64,000 nt of DNA from assembly GCA_945895375.1 (NCBI GenBank), contig CAMDEE010000004.1, positions 62,001-126,000 on the forward strand, given 5' to 3'. Shown here piece after piece: positions 55,192 to 63,853 of the stretch; within the stretch, counting starts at the first letter, position 1; each line of letters opens with the position of its first letter. The notes below the pieces were generated by a model. The model was not told where the DNA came from. It searched no databases and worked only from the letters and a program-made list of their open reading frames with translations. This DNA is from Auritidibacter sp. Marseille-P8566. GTDB lineage: Bacteria > Actinomycetota > Actinomycetes > Actinomycetales > Microbacteriaceae. Made by a program: the position numbers and the translations under genes.

Positions 55192-56735
55192 TAGTAACCT
55201 GCCTCTTTCAAAGCTGCTCTAGCTTCGGCTCTAGCTGAGTAAGGAGTTCTAACGCCTTCAATGTCTCTATAATCTTGATGACCCGGTCCTGCCCACAGTA
55301 TTGCATCGCCAGGTCCGACTAGAGAAACAGCTAAACGAATAGCGGACTCTGGTGGTGAAACCTCATGGATTTCTAGTTCAGGTCTGAACTCTTGTGCTGC
55401 ATCGACGAGGGTTTTTCTAATCGAAGCTGGATTTTCAAATCTTGGATGATGATCCGTGACAACCAAAATATCACAACCAGCAGCTGCAACTCTTGCCATC
55501 TCAGGTCTCTTGGATGCATCTCTGTCACCGTCTGCTCCAAAGAGCATTAATACTTTTCCCTTGGTAACTTTACGAACTGCGGAAAGAGTGTTTAGGAATG
55601 CATCAGGGCTGTGACCGAAGTCAACATAAACAAATGGTGCACCTGGTGGTGAAACTAGTTCGGTGCGACCAGGAAGATAAGCGTCAACACCTTCCTTGAT
55701 TGCCTCGGCAATGATTGCAAATTCATATCCAGCCGTTACAGCCATAACGATAGCCAAGCCTGCATTGGATGCCATGTGTGCTCCCAGAATTGGGACACTG
55801 CTTACGAGGTGCTGGCCATTTGGTCCGCTGAGTTCAAACTCAGTTTTACCTGGCAACTCAGCAGTGACTAACACATTCCAGTCAGCTCCATCTTCTGGGT
55901 TCATAGAAATAGTTGTAACTGGAACTTCACTTAGTTCAGCAATTCGTTTTCCGTAAACGGTGTCAAGACAAACAACAGCAGCTTTTGCTTTTTCTTTGCT
56001 GAAGAGCTTTGCCTTGGCAGATAAGTAGTCATCGAAACCGTCATAGTCGTCAAAGTGATCGTGGCTCAGGTTAGTGAAGCCTGCAACATCAAATACCAGC
56101 CCATCGACTCGCAATTGAGTTAGCGCTTGAGCTGAAACTTCAATCGCAACGTCGGTTACACCTTTTTCACGCATCCTTGCGATAAGTGCTTGCATTTCGG
56201 TTGACTCTGGAGTTGTCAGACGGCTAACAATAACCTCACCGGCGATGTGTCGCTCTGCGGTTGAGGTCAGACCAGTTGTTCTTTTCAGTTGTCGAAGAAT
56301 GCCTTCAAGTAAATAAGTTGTGGAAGTCTTTCCGTTGGTTCCGGTAGTTCCGAACAATAGCGGCATGTTGCCTTCTGTGTTTGCATAAGCAAAAGCGGCT
56401 AACTCCCCTAGATGAGTTCTAGGCTCTTCTAAAATCATTACCGGCAGTGGACAATCTGAAAGTAGCTCAAGACCCTGAGAGTCAGTTACCACAGCTACTG
56501 CACCTTGTTCAATTGCTTTATCGATGAAGTTTGCGCCATGAGTTTTGATGCCAGGCATCGCAACAAACAAATCGCCTTTACGAAGATCACCGGTGTTCAT
56601 GCTGATGCCAGTCATTTCAACATCAGATGCTGAACCAAGGACAGCGAGACCAAATCTCTTGGCAAAAGCTTTTATTGAGACAGGGGCAACATGATCTGGG
56701 CGAAGAATTGGTGGGATTGATTCTTTAGGAGTCAT
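55191..56735 (-). CDS. murE: UDP-MurNAc-dipeptide--diamino acid ligase MurE
   Basis: A 514-residue Mur ligase adding the third stem-peptide residue. The ATP loop TGTNGKTS is at 131-138 and GADGDRDASKRPEM near 401-413. Several normally strict motifs differ: the DSR of the UDP site is replaced by Met-Asn-Thr-Gly (46-49), SSHAL is SAQAL, and the amino-acid selection motif reads Asp-His-His-Pro-Arg (428-432) instead of DNPR. Such changes fit Microbacteriaceae with Lys, Orn or other residues at this position; the substrate cannot be fixed here. The ATG at 56735 (ATGA overlap with ftsI) is preferred to GTG three codons upstream. Confidence 0.93.
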   Translation of the reverse strand: MTPKESIPPILRPDHVAPVSIKAFAKRFGLAVLGSASDVEMTGISMNTGDLRKGDLFVAMPGIKTHGANFIDKAIEQGAVAVVTDSQGLELLSDCPLPVMILEEPRTHLGELAAFAYANTEGNMPLLFGTTGTNGKTSTTYLLEGILRQLKRTTGLTSTAERHIAGEVIVSRLTTPESTEMQALIARMREKGVTDVAIEVSAQALTQLRVDGLVFDVAGFTNLSHDHFDDYDGFDDYLSAKAKLFSKEKAKAAVVCLDTVYGKRIAELSEVPVTTISMNPEDGADWNVLVTAELPGKTEFELSGPNGQHLVSSVPILGAHMASNAGLAIVMAVTAGYEFAIIAEAIKEGVDAYLPGRTELVSPPGAPFVYVDFGHSPDAFLNTLSAVRKVTKGKVLMLFGADGDRDASKRPEMARVAAAGCDILVVTDHHPRFENPASIRKTLVDAAQEFRPELEIHEVSPPESAIRLAVSLVGPGDAILWAGPGHQDYRDIEGVRTPYSARAEARAALKEAGY

Positions 56736-58486
56736 TTTTTCCACTCCGTAGCAAGCTTCTTGGACTTCGTTGTTGATGGTGGAATTGCATAAGTCTTTAG
56801 GACTTGCTTCATCACGGATACAAAACCAGGGGTAGCTCCAAGAGAGTTATTCACGGTTCTAGATTTGAAGGCAGTGACAGCAACGATGTATTTTGGATCT
56901 TCTGCTGGAGCTAGTCCAACGAATGACACTGCGTAAAGACGACCGTAACCTTTTCCTTCAGCAATCTGTGCTGTTCCAGTTTTTCCACCAACGCGGTAAC
57001 CCTGAATACGAGCAGTTCTTCCGATAGAACCTTGTTCGACAACTTTTTCGAGCATGTCAATGCTTTGTGATGCAGTGCTTTCACTTATGACTCGGACCGG
57101 TGCTTCAACAGCAGTTCTATTCAAGTTTCCGTTCTTGTCTTGGCAACCTTCGACCAGCACGGGAGAAAGACGAATACCTTTGTTGCCTATTGCCTGATAG
57201 ATGCTCGCTGTTTGAATAGGTGTTAGAGAGACACCTTGACCGAACATAGTGGTCTGATCAGTCATTTTGTCCCACTTGGTATATGTAGTCAAAAGACCTG
57301 AAGACTCTCCTTCAAACTTCACCCCTGTTGTTTCCCCCATACCAAATTTCTTCATGTATTCGTATCTAGTCTTTGAATCAACTTTTCCACCAAGCTGAAC
57401 AAGCCCAGTGTTAGATGAATCGACCATCACTCCAGTAAGGGTTAGTTTGTGTGGCGGGTGTTGATGCGAGTCGTTTATGTATTCACCCCACGGCATACGC
57501 AGAGCATATGGGGCAACCACTTCACTCAGAGGAGTTGCCTTACCAACATCAATAGCAGTGGCTGCAGCAACTGGCTTGAGGATAGAGCCTGGTTCAAAAG
57601 CAGATCTAAAAATACGAGATGAACGGTTTTGAGATGCAACACCACTTGGGTTATTTGGATCTACCGTTGGCGCTTCTGCAGCTGCCAGAATTCTTCCAGT
57701 TGAGACCTCAATTACAATCGCACTCGCCCAGTCTGCCTTTAGTCGTCTAACAGTTGCAGCCATTTCTTGTTGAGCTGAGTACTGCAGATCTGAATTAATT
57801 GATAGGACAACATCAGATCCGTGCCTGACCTGCTGGATTGTTTGAACTGATGAAGGAATACGGATGCGGTCAGCGCCTTCGATGTATGTCTCTTTGCCAT
57901 CAGTGCCTGCAAGACAAGAGTTCATCATGCGCTCGATGCCTTCAAGAGCTGAGCCATCGGAACCAACAAAACCAAGAATGTTTCCAGCAACAGCCCCATC
58001 TGGATAGTGTCGCTCTTGCTTTTCATCAAAGTAAAGCCAAGGTAGGCCTAGGTTTATGAGTTTGGTATAGGTAGCAGCACTGACTGACTTCTTCAAGTTC
58101 GCATAACGCGATGTGCCGGTCATCTTTACAAGCAGTTCTTTGGTTGGAACTTTAAGAATTCCCGATAGCTTTTCGGCAATCTGTTCCTTTGAGAAAGCAA
58201 CTTTTTTGTCATCAATCGTTAGAACAACGGGTCCAACAATCTTTGGATCAACATTCACATCCCAGCTAACAACGGTGGTGGCCAGTATGCGACCACTGCT
58301 ATCAATGATGTTTCCTCTTATTGCAGGGATGGTTCTAGAAGCTTGTCTTGCTTCAGTTGAAATGGCGTTTAGTCTTTCGGCGTCAACTACCTGGACATAG
58401 AACAAGCGAATGCTGAAGATAGACATGACAATAAGCAATACGAGAACGAATCCCGCGTACCTTCTGCCTGTCTGAACCGAATGCAT
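56732..58486 (-). CDS. ftsI: Septal peptidoglycan transpeptidase FtsI (class B PBP)
   Basis: A 584-residue class B penicillin-binding protein. One N-terminal membrane helix (about 11-30) precedes the pedestal domain (AIRGNIIDSSGRILAT). The transpeptidase motifs are Ser301-Ile-Leu-Lys304, Ser-Ser-Asn in VDSSNTGL and Lys-Thr-Gly in GGKTGTAQI. It crosslinks septal wall with FtsW. The gene lies 19 bp after the FtsL-like gene, in the standard order. Confidence 0.96.
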   Translation of the reverse strand: MHSVQTGRRYAGFVLVLLIVMSIFSIRLFYVQVVDAERLNAISTEARQASRTIPAIRGNIIDSSGRILATTVVSWDVNVDPKIVGPVVLTIDDKKVAFSKEQIAEKLSGILKVPTKELLVKMTGTSRYANLKKSVSAATYTKLINLGLPWLYFDEKQERHYPDGAVAGNILGFVGSDGSALEGIERMMNSCLAGTDGKETYIEGADRIRIPSSVQTIQQVRHGSDVVLSINSDLQYSAQQEMAATVRRLKADWASAIVIEVSTGRILAAAEAPTVDPNNPSGVASQNRSSRIFRSAFEPGSILKPVAAATAIDVGKATPLSEVVAPYALRMPWGEYINDSHQHPPHKLTLTGVMVDSSNTGLVQLGGKVDSKTRYEYMKKFGMGETTGVKFEGESSGLLTTYTKWDKMTDQTTMFGQGVSLTPIQTASIYQAIGNKGIRLSPVLVEGCQDKNGNLNRTAVEAPVRVISESTASQSIDMLEKVVEQGSIGRTARIQGYRVGGKTGTAQIAEGKGYGRLYAVSFVGLAPAEDPKYIVAVTAFKSRTVNNSLGATPGFVSVMKQVLKTYAIPPSTTKSKKLATEWKK

Positions 58487-58505
58487 TTCACGCCCCTAAT
58501 TTGAA

Positions 58506-59147
58506 CTAGTTTGTTGGCGATGCAGGAATGCCTACAGAATTCAACGGTACTTTGACCGGAACTGAGTTAGCGCTCTTGACACTCTGGGTTGATGAACTTT
58601 TCAGGGTTGGCGCATTGATTTTGGTGCCCTTGTCATTTAGCAATTTAGAAACGTTGCTCTTGACTGTCAATGCTGCGTTGGCAATAAGGTTCTCAGAAAC
58701 CGCCTTCGATGTTTCCACCGAAGCAGGAACAGCAGAGCCTAGAACTTTGGCGTCTTTCACTGTCAAGAAAACCGGATTTGAATTAACAATCATTCCTAGA
58801 GCCTTAGCGCTGTTGGCAAGGTTCTGAGGAGATCTAAGTGAATCCACCTGCTGACTTACTACCTGGGTTTGGGTGGCTAGAGCTTCAGTGTCTTTCTTCA
58901 AAGTTGAAATCTTGTATACGGCTTCATCGGCTAAGGAGTTAACAAAAAGCCCAAGAACAGCAACGATGCTCAGTCCTGCAATTACCTTTAGAGCAAGTGC
59001 CTTTGGGAAAACAAAAGTAGACGCGTTCGATCTAGTTGCAGTCTTAGCTGGTGTGTGTCTAACCGGCTGAACTGTTGTGGTTACCGGTCTTAGGTGTCGC
59101 CTTGGTGCGATTGGGCGAATAGGTTGAGCTTGTCTTAGTACGCTCAT
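58506..59147 (-). CDS. FtsL-like single-pass divisome protein
   Basis: A 213-residue protein between rsmH and ftsI, the ftsL position. A Pro/Arg/Thr-rich basic N-terminus (to about 45) is followed by a membrane helix near 52-70, then a heptad-like region (ISTLKKDTEALATQTQVVSQ) ending with the ANSAKALGMI motif common before the FtsL C-terminus. The final 75 residues are a low-complexity Ser/Lys/Val tail. FtsL sequences are poorly conserved, so the call rests on topology and position. It overlaps rsmH by 4 bp. Confidence 0.75.
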   Translation of the reverse strand: MSVLRQAQPIRPIAPRRHLRPVTTTVQPVRHTPAKTATRSNASTFVFPKALALKVIAGLSIVAVLGLFVNSLADEAVYKISTLKKDTEALATQTQVVSQQVDSLRSPQNLANSAKALGMIVNSNPVFLTVKDAKVLGSAVPASVETSKAVSENLIANAALTVKSNVSKLLNDKGTKINAPTLKSSSTQSVKSANSVPVKVPLNSVGIPASPTN

Positions 59148-60103
59148 GCTGCGTTCCTTATCTTTTGAGCAGCACGCAGTCGAACTGAAGCCGATCTAGG
59201 GTTAGTGCTAATTTCTTGCTCCGATGCCTTCTCTGCACCTCTTACAAGAAGACGAAGAACAGGAGCGTGTTGTTCAAGTTCAATTGGGAGATCTAGTGGA
59301 GCTGAAGATGTTGATGCTGCAACTAGCGCTTGCTTCACAATTCGGTCTTCAAGAGACTGGTATGAAAGCACCAGTACTCGACCATCAATTTTTAAAGCGT
59401 CAATGACTGCAGGAATGGTGTCTTCAAGAATCTCAAGTTCACGGTTCACTTCGATTCTCAGAGCCTGGAATACTCTCTTGGCTGGATGTCCCGAGCTCTT
59501 GCCTGGAATGAATGGAACTACCTTGGCGATGATGTCGGTCAGTTGTTTACTTGTCACAAAGGGAGACTTAGGTCTAATCTTCACTATTTGACGAGCAATT
59601 CCCTTGGCGTATCTTTCTTCCCCATAAGTCTTGAAGATAGAAACTAAATCTTCTTCTTTGTATTCGTTCAGAATCTTTGCTGCTGTCAACTCTTCAGTTG
59701 AATCCATGCGCATGTCGAGTGGTGCATCGAATGAATAAGCGAAACCACGTTCTTTCTCATCAAGTTGCATTGATGAGACACCGAGGTCCAAAAGAACTGC
59801 ATCAGCAAGGTTTAGTCCTAGCTCTTCAAGAACTTCTGGAATCTCGCTGTACACGGCTTGAACAAGATGAATGCGATCAGCAAAAGGAGCTAGACGTTCA
59901 CCTGCTAGACGAAGTGCGTTTTCATCCCGGTCGATGCCAACAAGTACAAGCTTTGGGAACCGCAGAAGAAAAGCCTCGCTGTGTCCACCGAGGCCAAGTG
60001 TTCCATCTACCAAGATTGCAGATTCTCCTTGGAGAGCTTCGCCAAGAATTTCAATGCAACGCTCCAGTAGAACTGGTTCATGAAGAGAAGAGATTTCAGT
60101 CAT
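59144..60103 (-). CDS. rsmH: 16S rRNA (cytosine(1402)-N(4))-methyltransferase RsmH
   Basis: A 319-residue methyltransferase making m4C1402 in the 16S rRNA P site. The SAM loop VDGTLGLGGHSEAFL is at about 33-47; LLDLGVSSMQLDEKERGFAY (conserved core) and the C-terminal VLSYQSLEDRIVK confirm it. Also called MraW. It follows mraZ by 116 bp, a gap in which I see no clear regulatory element. Confidence 0.96.
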   Translation of the reverse strand: MTEISSLHEPVLLERCIEILGEALQGESAILVDGTLGLGGHSEAFLLRFPKLVLVGIDRDENALRLAGERLAPFADRIHLVQAVYSEIPEVLEELGLNLADAVLLDLGVSSMQLDEKERGFAYSFDAPLDMRMDSTEELTAAKILNEYKEEDLVSIFKTYGEERYAKGIARQIVKIRPKSPFVTSKQLTDIIAKVVPFIPGKSSGHPAKRVFQALRIEVNRELEILEDTIPAVIDALKIDGRVLVLSYQSLEDRIVKQALVAASTSSAPLDLPIELEQHAPVLRLLVRGAEKASEQEISTNPRSASVRLRAAQKIRNAA

Positions 60104-60219
60104 TTACTTGCTGTTAGTTCCTAGAATCTGAACCCCATCCATTTGCACCTTTTGGTTGCTGCTTCTGGCATCGGGGAAGAAAGCCACAAGCCAAATAGTT
60201 GGAGATCAGAATCTAGGAA

Positions 60220-60651
60220 TTAGTTGAGCTCCACCTCCCCATCGCTAAAGTTTGCAAAATCTTCTGCAGTGGCTTCCATGAATGCCGCGTACTTCTCTGG
60301 GTTCCAAATTTCAATGTGCTTGCCAACACCAACCACGACAAGATCTCGATTTAGCCCAGCCCATTCGCGCAAACCTAGGTTCACGAGAATTCGGCCTTGG
60401 CCATCAGGTGTTTGTTCATCGGCAAGGTTGAAGTAATGACGATTGAGTCCTCTGCGTGCAGGTGAACTGATTGGAGCTTTGCCGGCAACATAAGCTGACC
60501 TGGCTTCGAATTCTGCAGCTGTAAGAAGAACCAAACAGTTCTCCTGTCCCTTGGTTAGGACAACTCCCCCTGCTAGACGATCTCTGAATTTGGCTGGAAG
60601 GATGAGGCGAAACTTGTCATCGAGTTTGGGATAGCTAGTACCAATGAACAC
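60220..60651 (-). CDS. mraZ: Transcriptional regulator MraZ
   Basis: A 143-residue DNA-binding protein made of two SpoVT/AbrB-like repeats. Each carries the DxxxR motif: Asp11-xxx-Arg15 in LDDKFRLILP and the second in PDGQGRILVNLGLREWAGL. MraZ forms rings and represses or tunes the dcw operon through GTGG/TGGG direct repeats. The GTG start has AAGGG about 8 bases upstream. Three 10-bp-phased GTGG repeats lie 40-63 bp upstream of the start. Confidence 0.96.
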   Translation of the reverse strand: MFIGTSYPKLDDKFRLILPAKFRDRLAGGVVLTKGQENCLVLLTAAEFEARSAYVAGKAPISSPARRGLNRHYFNLADEQTPDGQGRILVNLGLREWAGLNRDLVVVGVGKHIEIWNPEKYAAFMEATAEDFANFSDGEVELN

Positions 60652-60690
60652 TTGCTCGCCCTTTCTCTAGTTCGCTAATTAACTTGTGCT

Positions 60691-60720
60691 CCACATTACA
60701 CCACTTTCATCCACAAGAAT
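60691..60720 (-). promoter_or_regulatory. MraZ operator: three 10-bp-phased GTGG repeats
   Basis: On the plus strand CCAC occurs at 60691, 60701 and 60711, exactly 10 bp apart; on the minus strand these are GTGG direct repeats upstream of the mraZ start. MraZ operators in other bacteria are direct repeats of TGGG or AAAGTG-type units at about helical spacing. Binding by MraZ is inferred from this. Confidence 0.7.
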
Positions 60721-60831
60721 ACAAATATGCGTGAGAAATTACAATACTGGCGTGTTTTGACTTACAAAAGCAAGGGAAATTTGGTGGAGGGAAAATTTTG
60801 GATTTTGCGATATTTATGGCTTAAATGGCAA

Positions 60832-60860
60832 AAGGACCCCAGATTTACCCTGAAGTCCTT
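60832..60860 (-). terminator. Candidate terminator of the DUF3040 gene
   Basis: Arms aaggac (60832-60837) and gtcctt (60855-60860) form a 6-bp stem; on the minus strand the hairpin is followed by tttgcc. A second 5-bp hairpin, ccgcc/ggcgg (60867-60882), lies nearer the stop. The position between the DUF3040 gene and the mraZ operator supports termination here. Confidence 0.45.
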
Positions 60861-60895
60861 GATTTTCCGCCTGTTTTGGCGGCTAAGCCTTGTCT

Positions 60896-61267
60896 TTAGT
60901 TGTCGTTACGTTGATCCCATCGGTTCTGGAAAAAGTCACTTGATCCGAACTTCGGCCCAGTTTTAGGAGCTGACTTTGGCTGACTTTCTCTAAAGGCTTT
61001 GGTAGTCCAGTTTTGGCTGACTAAGTAAAGGCCAGTAAGCATGGTCAGGAAGGCTAATACTCCAACGATTACCTGCTGGATAGTGATTGAAAAGACCATC
61101 AAGCCAAGTCCGAGCACAACTAAAAGAGAACCCAAAACCAAGAGACGGCCGTACTTGACTTTGCCATCAACCTGGTCGGCCTTCTTTTCCTTCGGAGCTG
61201 GCTTGCCTCCGGTTAGCTGACGCTCAAGTTCCTCTAGAACTTTCTGTTCGTTCTCGCTCAATCCCAC
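60896..61267 (-). CDS. DUF3040 membrane protein
   Basis: A 123-residue protein. It starts with the family motif GLSENEQKVLEELERQL (residues 2-18), then a charged stretch and two membrane helices at about 42-60 and 65-84, and a polar tail. DUF3040 proteins are restricted to actinobacteria, commonly sit next to mraZ, and have no known function. The GTG start has GAGGAG six bases upstream. Confidence 0.9.
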   Translation of the reverse strand: MGLSENEQKVLEELERQLTGGKPAPKEKKADQVDGKVKYGRLLVLGSLLVVLGLGLMVFSITIQQVIVGVLAFLTMLTGLYLVSQNWTTKAFRESQPKSAPKTGPKFGSSDFFQNRWDQRNDN

Positions 61268-61325
61268 GGTTTTCTCCTCGCCTTGCCTTTAATGCTAAAC
61301 CTATTTGCCAAGTTAGGCTATTCCA

Positions 61326-62450
61326 GTGAATTATTCAAAGAATCTTTTAGGCCAAGTTCAGGCTAATTTAGACACTTTTTGCGATAAGCAACGTAGCGAC
61401 TTCGAAGCTATTTCTGAAGATCTAATCCCTGTTGTGGACTACACGCAGAGCTTGCTTGAAGGTGGAAAGAGATTCAGGGCTCTTTTTTGCTACTGGGCCT
61501 GGAAAGCTGCTCTCAACGATTCTTCCTATCACCAGAGCGAGCAAGAGATTAATGAATCAGAGATGGCAATCGCTGGAATTGCTGCTTCTCTTGAAATGTT
61601 CCACGCTGCAGCCTTGGTTCACGATGATCTACTAGATCAGTCAGATACACGAAGAGGCGCACCTGCAATTCATAAGCGTTTTGAATCTCTTCACAAAGAT
61701 AAACAATGGGCTGGTTCACCAGAGCGATTTGGAGTTGCCGGTTCAGTCCTTGTTGGCGATCTGATGCTCGGTTGGTCAAGCGAAATTTTTGGAAATGCTC
61801 TCCTGCACTCCCCTAACCGTGAAATTGAAAGTGCTTGCCGTGATGAGTTCAGCTTGATGAGAGTTGAGGTAATGGCAGGACAATACCTTGATGTGTTGGA
61901 AGAAAACGCTGCAACTACACGACCTGTCAAAGAAGGTGTTGGTAGAGCAGAAAAGGTTATTCTCTACAAAACAGCCAAGTACAGCATTGAAGCCCCACTT
62001 CGTATCGGAGCATCATTTGCTGGAGCAGACCAAGCCACACTGAACTCTTTCACCCAATTCGGTATTCCATTAGGGATTGCTTTTCAACTAAGAGATGACA
62101 TCCTGGGTGTCTTTGGCGACCCTAGCGTTACCGGTAAACCTGCAGGTGATGATCTTCGTGAAGGTAAGAGAACGGTGCTAGTTGCTCTAACGCTTGAAGC
62201 ACTAACCGAACGCTCACCGTCAATGGCTGACAGCTTTGAAGAACTTCTCACCAGCAGAGAGTTAGATACCCAGCAGATTGCTTTCATGCAAAAACTTATT
62301 CAAGAATCTGGTGCATTAGAGAAAACTGAGCGAATGATTATCGAACTTGGAGATCGAAGCTTAGAAGCTCTTCAGAGTTCTAACTTAGAAGAGAACGCAA
62401 AAGCTGAGCTAAAAGCTTTGGCTCTAAAGGTAGTTAATCGCGACGCTTAG
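61326..62450 (+). CDS. Polyprenyl diphosphate synthase (IspA/IdsA family)
   Basis: A 374-residue trans-isoprenyl diphosphate synthase. The first aspartate-rich motif is Asp100-Asp101-Leu-Leu-Asp104 and the second is in LRDDILGVFGD. The residues five and four places before the first motif are both Ala, which suggests a longer product, such as geranylgeranyl or beyond, rather than farnesyl; this is only indicative. Products may feed menaquinone or carotenoids. The start is GTG. Its stop overlaps the convergent Rv2175c-like gene by 4 bp (TTAG). The polyprenyl synthase-Rv2175c-pknL neighbourhood is conserved in mycobacteria. Confidence 0.92.
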   Translation: MNYSKNLLGQVQANLDTFCDKQRSDFEAISEDLIPVVDYTQSLLEGGKRFRALFCYWAWKAALNDSSYHQSEQEINESEMAIAGIAASLEMFHAAALVHDDLLDQSDTRRGAPAIHKRFESLHKDKQWAGSPERFGVAGSVLVGDLMLGWSSEIFGNALLHSPNREIESACRDEFSLMRVEVMAGQYLDVLEENAATTRPVKEGVGRAEKVILYKTAKYSIEAPLRIGASFAGADQATLNSFTQFGIPLGIAFQLRDDILGVFGDPSVTGKPAGDDLREGKRTVLVALTLEALTERSPSMADSFEELLTSRELDTQQIAFMQKLIQESGALEKTERMIIELGDRSLEALQSSNLEENAKAELKALALKVVNRDA

Positions 62451-62830
62451 AAAGCTAGCGACTGAGCTACTCTTCTAACTTCTGTTTTTCTACCTGAGAT
62501 AAGTGCAGCCATTGGTGTCGTGGCTAATGAATCCTCCACTGTGTAAAGCCACTTGATGGCTCCACCTAGTGTGAAACCAGAATCCAGCAGCAACACTATG
62601 GTTCCTCTTAGTGATGGCAGAGGCTCACCGTTGATGATGATTTCTGCGGGTATCTTCTGAACACCGTCCGCTTTGATAGCAATTAGGTGGTGTTCTTCGA
62701 TTAGGCGACGAACCTTACCCGGCACAATGCCAAGGAGTTCGCCCGCCTCAGGGATAGTCAGCCAGTTAGTTATTTGATCTAAAGGTTCGGTCACCCTTAA
62801 AGATTGCCACACCTGCGCCGTTGATGCCAT
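62447..62830 (-). CDS. Rv2175c-like winged-helix DNA-binding protein
   Basis: A 127-residue protein. An N-terminal helix-turn-helix starts WLTIPEAGELLGIVPGKVRRLIEEH (about 23-47, in two adjoining parts), and the C-terminal domain has the family segment LRGTIVLLLDSGF and the VEDSLATTPMAAL stretch. In M. tuberculosis Rv2175c binds DNA and is phosphorylated by PknL, encoded next to it; here a kinase gene also lies close by, beyond the LysM gene. It is divergent from the LysM gene. Confidence 0.88.
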   Translation of the reverse strand: MASTAQVWQSLRVTEPLDQITNWLTIPEAGELLGIVPGKVRRLIEEHHLIAIKADGVQKIPAEIIINGEPLPSLRGTIVLLLDSGFTLGGAIKWLYTVEDSLATTPMAALISGRKTEVRRVAQSLAF

Positions 62831-62878
62831 CTGAACTGCTCCCGTGGCACGATATTCATGCCAACCAATTCAGGAAAA

Positions 62879-63853
62879 ATGACAACAGGTCCAGATCAGC
62901 CAAACCAGCAAGGTATGCCGAATCTACCCAAATCAGGCTCCGGATCAGAGGCTCGGGTCAGGTTGAGCCAGAACGCTCTCGTTCACACCGTTCAAATGGC
63001 TGAAACTCTTAGCCAAATAGCCGAAGTTTATGGGGTTGAGGTCAAAGAGCTAACCTCAGCAAACCAGCTAACTGGGCAAAGTCTTTTATACCCAGGTCTG
63101 AAACTGATTATTCCTGCCAATTCCCAAGAGGAGGAAGAGCTTCAGGAACAAAAGGAAACTCATTTGGTTCAACCAGGTGAATCCCTGTATGGCATAGCCC
63201 AGCTCTATCGCATGACTGTTTCCAGGCTTCAGCAGCTAAATTCTTTGGGCGATAATGCAATCTTGTTTCCTGGCACTTCCCTAAACCTTGTTGAAAGAGT
63301 CGTTGAGCAATTCGAAGAAGCACCACTCAAGTTTTTGAGACTGGCACCAACCAGTTGTTTGGTCCACGGCTATCACAGAGTTAAGTTCGGTGATCAACTT
63401 AGTCGTATTGCATCTCTTCATGGAGTCAGCACTCAGTCTTTATTGAGTGCAAACAATCTTGGCTGGAATGCTTTGATTCATGAAGGTCAGAAACTCTTAG
63501 TGCCGATTGCCCATGGGCCTTATGACTGTCCCAACTTAGTCAAACTAGAGCCTGCAGCTTTTCATAATGCTCAAATCTATTTTGAGACTGCAAAGGAAAT
63601 GAATCTCTCAGATTTCAGCGTGGTGGTTGCCTTTTGTCTTGAAATGCAACGATCTGGTTTAGTGCCTGAATTTGGTGGTGCGGCTGCTTCTAAAACTCTT
63701 CTTTTAGGATTGAAGCAAGTTGATGTTATTGAGTCAATGAATGTCAAACAGGTTATTACGGCCCTAGGTTATGAAAATCTGGCAGAAGGCTCAGCATTAT
63801 GGGAACCTTCCGCTTGGGCATGGTTACGAGAGGTAGGGTCGAAACAAGTATGA
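62879..63853 (+). CDS. LysM-domain protein without signal peptide
   Basis: A 324-residue protein with three LysM domains: [19 protein letters not shown] (about 36-80), [19 protein letters not shown] (about 95-140) and [19 protein letters not shown] (about 165-210). A 110-residue C-terminal domain of unknown type has no obvious catalytic motif. No hydrophobic signal or membrane segment is present, and an in-frame stop at 62822-62824 leaves no room for one. The ATG at 62879, preceded by AGGA, is preferred to 62858. It overlaps the kinase gene by 4 bp (ATGA), so the two are probably coupled. Confidence 0.82.
   Translation: MTTGPDQPNQQGMPNLPKSGSGSEARVRLSQNALVHTVQMAETLSQIAEVYGVEVKELTSANQLTGQSLLYPGLKLIIPANSQEEEELQEQKETHLVQPGESLYGIAQLYRMTVSRLQQLNSLGDNAILFPGTSLNLVERVVEQFEEAPLKFLRLAPTSCLVHGYHRVKFGDQLSRIASLHGVSTQSLLSANNLGWNALIHEGQKLLVPIAHGPYDCPNLVKLEPAAFHNAQIYFETAKEMNLSDFSVVVAFCLEMQRSGLVPEFGGAAASKTLLLGLKQVDVIESMNVKQVITALGYENLAEGSALWEPSAWAWLREVGSKQV

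Noticed and set aside
60727-60966. A 79-codon plus-strand open frame upstream of mraZ
   Set aside because: It runs antisense through the terminator and the end of the DUF3040 gene, has no ribosome-binding site and gives a Trp/Arg-rich peptide unlike a real protein.
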